Positions 1-5,306 of a stretch of DNA of 5,306 nucleotides are shown piece after piece. The translations under genes and the position numbers were made by a program. The notes under the pieces were generated by a model that saw nothing but the letters and a program-made list of their open reading frames with translations, had not been told where the DNA came from and did not search any database. Each line of letters opens with the position of its first letter. The first letter of the stretch is position 1. Origin of the DNA: an uncultured Paracoccaceae bacterium (lineage in GTDB: Bacteria; Pseudomonadota; Alphaproteobacteria; Rhodobacterales; Rhodobacteraceae); NCBI GenBank assembly GCA_913054485.1, contig CAJXHQ010000264.1, positions 1 through 5,306 on the forward strand. The letters are read 5' to 3'.

Positions 1-414
1 CTGGCCGGACTTGTGCTCGGCTGGGCTGCTTTTCCGGCGCTTTTTGTCGGGCTGTTGCTGCAAGCGGTGTTCTTCGGCTTTGGCGGGCTGACGGTGCTGG
101 GCGTAAACGCGGTGAATATTGCCCTGCCCGCGGTGCTGGCAGGGCTTGTTTTCCGCCCGCTGGTGGCCCGCGGGGCGCCGATGCAAGGTGCGATCTGGGG
201 TGGAATCGGCGGCGGCATAGCCATCGCGGCGACCACTGTCGCAGTGGCCTTCTCGCTGATGCTGTCGGGGGATGAATTCATCCCGGCGGCCAAGCTTGTC
301 TTCTTTGCCCATATTCCGGTCATGGTGATCGAGGCGCTGCTCACCGGTGCCGCCGTGTTCCTGGCCCTGCGGGTAAAGCCCGAGCTGTTCGCGGCCAAGG
401 GAGTCCTGGCATGA
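1..414 (+). CDS. cbiM: Cobalt/nickel ECF transporter S-component CbiM, 3' part (5' end outside window)
   Basis: This is the C-terminal 137 residues of a CbiM/NikM-type membrane protein, the substrate-specific S-component that binds Co2+ or Ni2+ in the inner membrane. The frame is open from base 1; a GTG at 13 is internal, not the true start. Four hydrophobic segments are visible at about residues 4-24, 33-50, 65-88 and 98-122 of the fragment. The Gly-rich FGFGGLTVLGVNAVNIALP region and the late HIPVMVIEALLTG helix, followed by RVKPEL, are typical of the CbiM family. The protein ends shortly after this helix, so no NikN-like domain is fused to its C-terminus. The N-terminal metal ligands (Met-His start in the family) are outside the window, so metal specificity cannot be read. 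Its stop overlaps the next gene's start (ATGA), and the neighbours cbiQ and cbiO support the call. NikM is the main alternative name. Confidence 0.88.
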   Translation: MAGLVLGWAAFPALFVGLLLQAVFFGFGGLTVLGVNAVNIALPAVLAGLVFRPLVARGAPMQGAIWGGIGGGIAIAATTVAVAFSLMLSGDEFIPAAKLVFFAHIPVMVIEALLTGAAVFLALRVKPELFAAKGVLA

Positions 415-989
415 TCCGCACCCTTCTTCTGGTGCTGGCACTGCTGGCTCCGCTGCCCGCAGCGGCACATAAGGTGATTTCTTCGGTCTTCCCGTCGGGC
501 AGCAATATCGAGGGCGAAGTCGGCTTTTCCAATGGCGTCATGGCAGTCGGCCTGCTGATCGAGGTCTTCGACGGCGCCGGCGGCAAGCTGGGAGAAACCG
601 TAACCGATGATGACGGTTTTTTCCTCTACACCCCCATCAAGCCGGTCACCCATATTTTCCGCGGCGATCTGGGCGCCGGCCACCTTGCTGAAATCTCCAT
701 GTCCGGCGCGGAGGTTGCTGAACTTATGGGCAAAACCGCCCCGGCGGCCGCTGCGGCCCCGGCTTCTTCGCCGGCCGCTCAGGCGGCCACGGCGGGGCTG
801 AGCGATCAGGCCCGCGCTGAACTGGCCACGATGCTGCGCCAGGAACTGCGGCCGCTGCGGCAAGAAATCACTGCCTATAAGAACAAGAACGACCTGCAGA
901 CCATCCTGGGCGGGATGGGTTACATCTTCGGCCTCTTTGGGCTTGGCTTCTACATCGCCGCCCGGCGCAAGCTGGAGGCCAGCGCATGA
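411..989 (+). CDS. cbiL: NikL/CbiL-type accessory component of a cobalt/nickel ECF transporter
   Basis: A 192-residue, probably membrane-anchored periplasmic protein. It has a signal peptide (residues 1-19, hydrophobic core, then PAAA before His20). A beta-rich domain follows at about 22-100, with the pattern 'V.FSNG....G..IEVFD', then 'G.TVTDDDGFF', as in the carboxypeptidase-regulatory/DUF4198-like fold of NikK and NikL proteins. An Ala/Pro/Ser-rich linker covers about 108-129. A charged, probably helical stretch is at about 131-161 (LRPLRQEITAYKNKNDL), and one transmembrane helix is at about 163-183 with GGMGYIFGLFGLGFYIAA. In such systems, as known for the family, NikL or CbiN is the small partner needed with the M component for metal uptake; the order M-L-Q-O fits. 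The ATG overlaps the cbiM stop (ATGA) and AAGGGAG lies 7 bases upstream. The exact symbol is uncertain: databases use cbiL, nikL or hypothetical, and this cbiL is unrelated to the B12 methyltransferase CbiL. Confidence 0.8.
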   Translation: MIRTLLLVLALLAPLPAAAHKVISSVFPSGSNIEGEVGFSNGVMAVGLLIEVFDGAGGKLGETVTDDDGFFLYTPIKPVTHIFRGDLGAGHLAEISMSGAEVAELMGKTAPAAAAAPASSPAAQAATAGLSDQARAELATMLRQELRPLRQEITAYKNKNDLQTILGGMGYIFGLFGLGFYIAARRKLEASA

Positions 990-1771
990 CCTATGTTCTG
1001 ACCGGCAGCAACCAGACCGCCAGCGCGGGCAGGCTGCGCGGCGCTGTTTCTGCGCTGGACCCGCGGATGCGGATTGTAATGACGGTGACCTACGCGGTGG
1101 TCGTGGTGGCGCTCAGCAATCTTTGGGTGCTGGCCGGCGCGCTAAGCCTGTCCATGTGGCTCCTGGCCATATCCGGGCTGCCCTTCCGGAAAACGGTAAA
1201 GCGGATGGCGATGATGGACAGTTTCATCATCTTCACGCTTGTGCTGTTGCCTTTCACCATGCCCGGCACGCCAATTTTCACGCTTTGGGGATTTGAAGCC
1301 AGCTGGGAAGGCCTGTGGCGGGCCACGGGCATTGCGCTCACCGCCAATGCGGTCATCCTTGCAGTGATGACATTGGTCGGCTCGATGGAGCCGGTCACCA
1401 TGGGCCACGCACTGTTTGCGCTCACGACACCGGAACGGCTGGTGCATCTGATGATGTTCACCATCCGCTATATCGAGGTCCTGCGTGAAGAATACCTGCG
1501 CCTGCGCACCTCGATGAAACTGCGCGGCTTCCGGCCCCGCAGCAACTGGCACACATACCGCAGCTACGGCTACCTGGTCGGCATGATGCTGGTGCGCGCC
1601 ATCGAACGCTCCGAGAGGATCCTGGCGGCGATGAAATGCCGGGGTTTCTCCGGCCGCATCCTGCTGCTGGAAGACTTCCGGCTCAGCCGCGCGGATATTC
1701 TCTTTGCACTGGCGCTGGCCGCCGCGCTTGCCGCCCTAATCGGGGCCGAGGTCTTCTATGCCGCTGCTTGA
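986..1771 (+). CDS. cbiQ: Cobalt/nickel ECF transporter T-component CbiQ (transmembrane coupling protein)
   Basis: This 261-residue membrane protein is the scaffold that transmits ATPase movements from CbiO to CbiM. An N-terminal 'LDPR' (residues 24-27) precedes hydrophobic helices from about 30-66, 75-97 and 107-131, as in CbiQ proteins. The cytosolic coupling region carries two XRG motifs: residues 176-184 (SMKLRGFRP) and 214-223 (AAMKCRGFSG). These correspond to the paired Ala-Arg-Gly signatures by which T-components contact ATPase grooves, with Arg-Gly kept and the Ala replaced by Leu and Cys. A last helix is at about 240-258. Length is normal for the family. The ATG overlaps the preceding stop as ATGA, and GGAGG at 974-978 is 7 bases upstream. 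It overlaps cbiO by 14 bases, implying translational coupling. BioN, the biotin T-component, is related but is less likely given cbiM next to it. Confidence 0.93.
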   Translation: MTYVLTGSNQTASAGRLRGAVSALDPRMRIVMTVTYAVVVVALSNLWVLAGALSLSMWLLAISGLPFRKTVKRMAMMDSFIIFTLVLLPFTMPGTPIFTLWGFEASWEGLWRATGIALTANAVILAVMTLVGSMEPVTMGHALFALTTPERLVHLMMFTIRYIEVLREEYLRLRTSMKLRGFRPRSNWHTYRSYGYLVGMMLVRAIERSERILAAMKCRGFSGRILLLEDFRLSRADILFALALAAALAALIGAEVFYAAA

Positions 1772-2426
1772 ACTCAACGACATCCACTTTTCCTATCCCG
1801 GGCTTGACCCGGTGCTTGCCGGCGCGTCCATGACGCTGGAGCCCGGCGAGCGGCTGTCGCTGATCGGCCCGAACGGGGCCGGGAAGTCAACGCTGCTGAA
1901 AATCATTATGGGGCTTCTCGCCCCGTCCCGCGGCACGGTCACCGCCTTCGGCAAGACCTGCACCGAAGAGGCCGATTTCCACGAAGTGCGCTGCCGGGTC
2001 GGGCTGGTGTTTCAGGACGCTGATGACCAGCTGTTCTGCCCTACCGTGGCCGAGGACGTGGCCTTTGGCCCGCTGAACCTCGGCAAGTCCAAACAGGAGG
2101 CGCTGGCCATTGTCGACAGCGTTCTGACACGCTTGGGCCTGATGCACCTGCGCGACCGGGTGACCCACAAACTGTCCGGCGGTGAAAAACGCCTGGTGAC
2201 CCTTGCTTCGGTCCTAGCCATGGAACCGGAAGTGCTGATCCTGGACGAGCCCACCAATGCGCTGGACCCGGACAATTACACCCGGCTGACCGAAATTCTT
2301 AAGGATCTGGATCAGGCGATCCTGCTGGTCAGCCACGACGCGGACTTCCGTGCTGAAATCGCCCCCGGGGGCTACCGGCTGCAGGACCGGATACTTGCAA
2401 GAGTTCCCGCTTTCGAAAACTCCTAA
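1758..2426 (+). CDS. cbiO: Cobalt/nickel ECF transporter ATP-binding protein CbiO
   Basis: A 222-residue ABC ATPase that powers the CbiM-CbiQ importer from the cytosolic face, probably as a homodimer because no second ATPase gene is present. All motifs are intact: Walker A GPNGAGKST (37-45), Q-loop with Gln86 in VFQDADDQLF (84-93) followed by TVAEDVAFGP (96-105), a pattern characteristic of ECF ATPases, signature LSGGEKR (139-145), Walker B VLILDEPT (159-166), D-loop ALDP (168-171) and switch His193 in SHD. The protein stops soon after the switch region and lacks the longer C-terminal domain of some EcfA proteins, which fits the Ni/Co group. The ATG lies inside the end of cbiQ; GAGG at 1748-1751 is 6 bases upstream. 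It is the last gene of the plus-strand operon. Confidence 0.95.
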   Translation: MPLLELNDIHFSYPGLDPVLAGASMTLEPGERLSLIGPNGAGKSTLLKIIMGLLAPSRGTVTAFGKTCTEEADFHEVRCRVGLVFQDADDQLFCPTVAEDVAFGPLNLGKSKQEALAIVDSVLTRLGLMHLRDRVTHKLSGGEKRLVTLASVLAMEPEVLILDEPTNALDPDNYTRLTEILKDLDQAILLVSHDADFRAEIAPGGYRLQDRILARVPAFENS

Positions 2427-2447
2427 CCCGGCCGAGGCGGGCCTTTT
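2427..2447 (+). terminator. Probable terminator after cbiO in the convergent gap
   Basis: Directly after the cbiO stop a short GC-rich hairpin can form, either CCCG (2427-2430) with CGGG (2438-2441) or GGCC (2430-2433) with GGCC (2440-2443), followed by TTTT at 2444-2447. An A-run (CGAAAA, 2414-2419) inside the end of cbiO can pair with TTTTCG (2444-2449), extending the stem in the way seen in bidirectional terminators. The stem is short and imperfect, so this is a weak call. The position between two converging operons makes a terminator reasonable. The remaining bases to 2464 hold nothing else I can support. Confidence 0.45.
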
Positions 2448-2464
2448 CGCTTACTGCGGCGGCT

Positions 2465-3244
2465 TCAGCATTTCCGCGCCAGCACCCAGACCGCATCATA
2501 GGTCAGCGGCAATTGCCCGTTCCTGCCAAAGCGGCTGCGGTAGTCATTCTCAAAGGCTGCCAGCCGCGCACGGCTCCATTGCCCCCCTGCCCGCGCATTG
2601 ACCCCGGTGCGGCGCAGGTGGCGCAGAAGGTCCAGGGCAGAGGAGAACTCCAGCACCTGCGCGGATTGCTCAAGCTTTACCAGTTCCAGCCCCGGCGGCA
2701 TCATCGCGGGCCAGTCCTCTGCATCGGCATATGACGGGGCTTCGCCGGAGGACCTCAGCGCCTGCAGTTCACAGAACTGGCCGCGCCCGAAACCGGAGAG
2801 CGCCAGCCAGCCGCCCGGTGCCAGATGCGCTGTCAACCGCTCCAGCAGCGCAGGCAGATCAGCGACCCACTGAACAGTCGAAGCCGAGGCGATCAGGTCC
2901 AGCCCCTGCGGCAGCGGCGCGGTCTCCACCGGACCGGAGACAAACCGGGCCTCGCCGCACCCCGGCACTACCTGCCCCCGAGCGGCTTCCGGCACCAGGT
3001 CGTTCAGCGTCAGCTGCCCGAAACTGTGATGTGCCAGCAGCTCTTCGGTCAGCAGCCCGGTGCCGCAGCCGAACTCAAAGGCTTCGCCGAAATACTGCGG
3101 AGCCCCCGCCTGCCGCAGCAGTTCCGCCAGCCGGCGGGCGATCCGCGCCTGCGCTGTGGCATCCTTGTGGTAGGTCTCCAGCCCGCGCCGGAAACTGGCG
3201 CGTAGCCGGCTCTGATCCAGCAGCGGGGCGGCGATATCCTTCAT
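2465..3244 (-). CDS. bioC: Malonyl-ACP O-methyltransferase BioC
   Basis: A 259-residue SAM-dependent methyltransferase that methylates the free carboxyl of malonyl-ACP, letting fatty acid synthesis extend it to pimeloyl-ACP methyl ester, the first committed step to biotin. The SAM-binding motif I is EFGCGTG (residues 57-63), an acidic motif II end is at ND (81-82), a motif IV-like region is ASASTVQW (118-125), and GGWLALSGFG (143-152) forms the later strand. The RRTGVNA element (210-216) is a BioC family signature region. Length is close to E. coli BioC (251). The start codon overlaps the bioG stop (ATGA) and a strong GGGAGGAG (3260-3253) precedes it by 8 bases. Being next to bioG, the matching esterase, and bioA makes a generic methyltransferase unlikely. 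It is the last gene of the minus-strand operon. Confidence 0.9.
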   Translation of the reverse strand: MKDIAAPLLDQSRLRASFRRGLETYHKDATAQARIARRLAELLRQAGAPQYFGEAFEFGCGTGLLTEELLAHHSFGQLTLNDLVPEAARGQVVPGCGEARFVSGPVETAPLPQGLDLIASASTVQWVADLPALLERLTAHLAPGGWLALSGFGRGQFCELQALRSSGEAPSYADAEDWPAMMPPGLELVKLEQSAQVLEFSSALDLLRHLRRTGVNARAGGQWSRARLAAFENDYRSRFGRNGQLPLTYDAVWVLARKC

Positions 3245-3861
3245 GACAGAAGCTCCTCCCAGGATGTGAAGCGGCTGAAAGGCGCGTGCGGCGCATCCTC
3301 CAGATCGCGCAGCGGCTGGCCCTCCCAGGCGCGGCGCAGGCTGGCAGACGGGAAAATCCGGTCCTTGCCGCTGATCAGCACGCGGTCAAAGCGCTGCGCA
3401 GGGGCATCACCGCGCAGGGCCACAGCGTTCAGCTCGGCCCGGCGGGCGGCCTCGTCCAGCGCGGTGTCCGGCTGCGGCGCATTGAACACCCTGGTCAGGA
3501 ATCCCTGAAAGGCGGCGTGGCTCAGGCTCTCTACTGTGCGGGCCATGGCCACCGGAGGGATGCCGGTCAGCCGGTTCACCGGGGTAAAGCTGCCATTGAC
3601 CGCAACCTTGCGGGAAAAGGGATCAGGGCGGCCCCGCTGCCAATGCGCGTAGGACGCGACGCCAAAGGACCAGGCCAGGAGAGTGACCCGGGCATAGCCG
3701 CTGAGATCCGGAAGCTCCGCATTCAGATCCCGGTAGTCGCTGGCAAAGAGCACATCCTGCGGCCCATCCAGATGCGCAAAGACCTGAGGCCCGACGGCCC
3801 AGCCGCCGAAAACCACAATGGCCTCTTCCGCGCCGGTTTGAGCGAGCCAGCGGAACTCCAC
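3241..3861 (-). CDS. bioG: Pimeloyl-ACP methyl ester carboxylesterase BioG
   Basis: A 206-residue alpha/beta-hydrolase of the BioG (DUF452) family. It cleaves the methyl ester from pimeloyl-ACP methyl ester, ending chain extension and giving pimeloyl-ACP for BioF; it fills the role of E. coli BioH. The start IVVFGGWAVG (15-24), the SDYRDL segment (41-46), and the nucleophile elbow AWSFGV with Ser65 are typical of BioG. The likely triad partners are Asp167 in SGKDRIFP and His192 in DAPHAPFSRF near the C-terminus. BioG usually has about 200-215 residues. The start is GTG, one base after the bioA stop, chosen because GGGAG lies 7 bases upstream and no other good start exists before Met106. Its stop overlaps the bioC ATG. 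Assignment combines family sequence features with the bioA-bioC context. Confidence 0.9.
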   Translation of the reverse strand: MEFRWLAQTGAEEAIVVFGGWAVGPQVFAHLDGPQDVLFASDYRDLNAELPDLSGYARVTLLAWSFGVASYAHWQRGRPDPFSRKVAVNGSFTPVNRLTGIPPVAMARTVESLSHAAFQGFLTRVFNAPQPDTALDEAARRAELNAVALRGDAPAQRFDRVLISGKDRIFPSASLRRAWEGQPLRDLEDAPHAPFSRFTSWEELLS

Positions 3862-3862
3862 C

Positions 3863-5146
3863 CTACAGCTCCCGCGCGAGGCGCAGCATGCCTGCGGTGA
3901 TTTCGGTCAGCTGGTCCGGCGCGGTGATGAAGGGCGGCATGGTGTAGATATTGTGCCCGAAGGGGCGCAGGAAAACGCCCATCTCCTTGGCCCGCATATG
4001 TGCTTCATCCGCGGAAACCCGGTGCTTCATCTCGATCACGCCTATTGCCCCCAGCACCCGCACATCCGCAACATTGGGAAGGCTGCGGGCCGGGGCCAGC
4101 TCTGCCTCCATCTGCGCCGCGATCTCTGCCACGCGGCCGCGCCAGTCCTGCCCGGTCAAGAGGTCCAGCGAGGCCTTTGCCGCCGCGCAGGCCAGCGGGT
4201 TGCCCATATAGGTGGGGCCATGCATGAAGATGCCTGGATTACCGCCGCCGATGCCTTCGGCAACGCGGTCATTGGTCATCGTGGCGGCAAAAGAAATATG
4301 GCCGCCGGTCAGCCCCTTGCCGAGGCAGATGATATCCGGCTCCACCGTGCAGAACCCGGTTGCAAACAGCTCTCCGGTGCGGCCGAAGCCGGTGGCAATC
4401 TCGTCGAAAATCAGCAGGATGCCCAGTTCTTCGCAGATCGCGCGCGCCTGGTTGAGGTATTCGGGGTGGTAGAAATACATGCCCCCGGTGCCCTGCACCA
4501 CGGGTTCCAGGATGAAGGCTGCGATCTTGTCGCGACCTCTTTCCAGCACCTGCCGCAGTTCGCCGAGCCCATTCTGCGCCGGATCTTCGATCCAGTCCTG
4601 ACCCATCGTCACCGGCGGGCGGGAGACGAAATGCTGCACGCTCAGCGCGCCCTGGAACAGGTGGTGCATGCCGGTATCCGGGTCGCAGACGCTCATCGCC
4701 TTCCAGGTGTCGCCGTGATAGCCGGAGCGGATCGTGGCGAACTGGCTGCGGCCCTCAAAGCCCATGGCGTGCTGGTATTGGACGGCCATTTTCATCGCCA
4801 CTTCCACCGAGACCGAACCTGAATCGCAGTAAAAAATACGGGTGAGACTGTCCGGCGTGATCTCCAGCAGCTTGCGGCCCAGGTCCACTGCCGGTTCATG
4901 GGTCAGCCCGCCGAACATCACATGCGGCAGCGTGTCGAGCTGCCGGTGAATGGCGCCGGTGATCGCCGGGTGGCGGTGACCATGCATCATACACCACCAC
5001 GACGACATCGCGTCGACCAGCCGGGTGCCGTCATCCAGGGTGATATGCACGCCTTCGCTTTCGGCCACCACGAAAGTGCGGCCCGGCTTGGTGACATTGG
5101 TGTAGGGGTGCCAGAGGTGGCTCTGGTCGAACTCCAAAGGTGTCAT
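3863..5146 (-). CDS. bioA: Adenosylmethionine-8-amino-7-oxononanoate aminotransferase BioA
   Basis: A 427-residue PLP-dependent class III aminotransferase that converts KAPA (8-amino-7-oxononanoate) to DAPA, normally with SAM as amino donor. Visible family features are HLWHPYTNV with Tyr15, the paired tryptophans Trp50-Trp51 of the substrate pocket (SSWWCMMHGH), the PLP-phosphate loop SGSVSVEVAMKMA (109-121), YHGDT (143-147), the cofactor-binding Asp248 in IFDEIATGFGRTG, the Schiff-base lysine Lys277 in LGKGLTGG, and the later HGPTYMGNPLACA and LRPFGHNIYTMPP segments. Length matches E. coli BioA (429). The Trp-Trp pair and HPYT distinguish it from other class III aminotransferases. The ATG overlaps the stop of the preceding bioD frame (ATGA); GGAGG (5161-5157) is 10 bases upstream, a slightly long spacing. 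The stop is TAG at 3865-3863. Confidence 0.96.
   Translation of the reverse strand: MTPLEFDQSHLWHPYTNVTKPGRTFVVAESEGVHITLDDGTRLVDAMSSWWCMMHGHRHPAITGAIHRQLDTLPHVMFGGLTHEPAVDLGRKLLEITPDSLTRIFYCDSGSVSVEVAMKMAVQYQHAMGFEGRSQFATIRSGYHGDTWKAMSVCDPDTGMHHLFQGALSVQHFVSRPPVTMGQDWIEDPAQNGLGELRQVLERGRDKIAAFILEPVVQGTGGMYFYHPEYLNQARAICEELGILLIFDEIATGFGRTGELFATGFCTVEPDIICLGKGLTGGHISFAATMTNDRVAEGIGGGNPGIFMHGPTYMGNPLACAAAKASLDLLTGQDWRGRVAEIAAQMEAELAPARSLPNVADVRVLGAIGVIEMKHRVSADEAHMRAKEMGVFLRPFGHNIYTMPPFITAPDQLTEITAGMLRLAREL
3869..3873 (-). promoter_or_regulatory. Ribosome binding site that fixes the GTG start of bioG
   Basis: GGGAG on the minus strand, inside the last codons of bioA, lies 7 bases before the GTG at 3861-3859. 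It supports the GTG start and suggests that bioG translation follows termination on bioA, since the bioA stop and bioG start are separated by one base. Confidence 0.6.
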
Positions 5147-5306
5147 TGCGCCAGCGCCTCCGAAACAGGGGTCAGGTCAAAACTTTCGTCGAATGCACCG
5201 GCCAAGATTTGGCACCCGGACCGGCCGCTAGGCCGGGCCGCGCCCCCACCGCCCCCCTCGGGGCGGGCGCGCTGCCCCCTCCCCGGCGGCACGGGCCCGG
5301 CCCTCA
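5143..5306 (-). CDS. bioD: Probable dethiobiotin synthetase BioD, 3' end only, with an odd GC-rich stretch
   Basis: An open frame with no stop enters from the right edge and ends with TGA at 5145-5143, sharing ATGA with bioA. The last residues, LAGAFDESFDL then TPVSEALAQ, resemble the helix-rich end of BioD proteins. BioD would be the ATP-dependent enzyme that closes the ureido ring of DAPA, and bioD directly before bioA is a common order. The preceding ~28 codons (5304-5221) instead encode a low-complexity Gly/Arg/Pro/Ala stretch with a GGGGG run, unlike any BioD core. So either only the last 20-odd codons are native and an element sits in the gene, or bioD is rearranged here, or the edge sequence is unreliable. 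No ATP-binding motif is within the window, so the name rests on context and a short tail. Confidence 0.5.
   Translation of the reverse strand, partial: RAGPVPPGRGQRARPEGGGGGAARPSGRSGCQILAGAFDESFDLTPVSEALAQ
5217..5306. repeat. Very GC-rich, hairpin-forming segment (possible palindromic repeat)
   Basis: Of the last 86 bases 77 are G or C (about 90%), against about 57% in the 80 bases before them. Two hairpins are visible: 5217-5240, with arms CGG-A-CCGGCC and GGCCGG-G-CCG around loop GCTA (9 pairs, one A/G mismatch), and 5249-5266, with CCGCCCC pairing GGGGCGG around loop CCTC. A small palindrome CGGGCCCG follows near 5292-5299. C-runs dominate the plus strand. This resembles intergenic palindromic repeats of GC-rich bacteria, but only one copy is in the window, so repetition elsewhere is inferred, not seen. 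The right boundary lies beyond the window. Confidence 0.45.

Noticed and set aside
735..797. GCC/GGC-rich repeats and a GCGGCCGC site in the cbiL gene
   Set aside because: Explained by Ala/Pro codons of the interdomain linker in a GC-rich genome; not a DNA repeat element.
1090..1552. Two overlapping minus-strand frames within cbiQ
   Set aside because: They lie antisense to cbiQ, overlap each other, and have no domain features or independent ribosome binding context.
2427..2464. Possible small RNA or promoter in the convergent gap
   Set aside because: The gap is only 38 bases, sits between two 3' ends and shows no -35/-10-like pair; a terminator explains it better.
2731..3246. Open frame (171 codons) on the plus strand opposite bioC
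   Set aside because: Arg/Pro/Ala-rich shadow frame; bioC on the other strand has clear SAM-binding motifs.
3286..3900. Open frame (204 codons) on the plus strand opposite bioG
   Set aside because: Antisense shadow of bioG; composition is Arg/Ala/Gly-rich without motifs, and the bioG frame has a full hydrolase triad and operon context.
3953..4822. Long open frame (289 codons) on the plus strand opposite bioA
   Set aside because: It lies wholly antisense to a complete, motif-rich bioA in high-GC DNA, where such shadow frames are common. Its product is His/Ala/Arg-rich with no recognisable domain.

Overview
The window looks like chromosomal DNA from a GC-rich alphaproteobacterium, most likely a marine Rhodobacterales (Roseobacter-type) organism. 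This rests on codon use, tight ATGA-coupled operons and the gene content; no taxonomic marker is present, so the placement is an inference. Two operons converge on a 38-base gap and almost every base is coding.

Left half, plus strand (1-2426): four tightly coupled genes encode a cobalt/nickel ECF-type ABC importer. In order they are the 3' end of the membrane S-component cbiM (cut by the window edge), a small signal-peptide plus C-terminal-anchor protein of the NikL/CbiL type in the place where cbiN often sits, the T-component cbiQ, and the ATPase cbiO. Junctions are ATGA, ATGA and a 14-base overlap. Co versus Ni specificity cannot be decided because the metal-binding N-terminus of CbiM lies outside the window.

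Centre (2427-2464): a 38-base convergent gap with a short GC hairpin followed by a T-run, probably a terminator for the transporter operon and perhaps a weak one for the opposite strand.

Right half, minus strand (2465-5306): a biotin synthesis operon reading right to left as bioD (3' end only), bioA, bioG, bioC. BioC methylates malonyl-ACP so that fatty acid synthesis can build the pimeloyl chain, BioG removes the methyl ester, and BioA and BioD carry out the KAPA-to-DAPA and DAPA-to-dethiobiotin steps. Genes for BioF and BioB would be expected upstream, beyond position 5306.

The one real oddity is at the right edge. The last ~86 bases are about 90% GC, contain two strong hairpins, and encode in the bioD frame a Gly/Arg/Pro-rich stretch unlike a folded enzyme, just before a plausible BioD C-terminus. 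It may be a palindromic repeat inserted in or fused to bioD, or a sequence artefact. I found no RNA genes, CRISPR array, insertion sequence or defence system; the rest is ordinary metabolism and transport.
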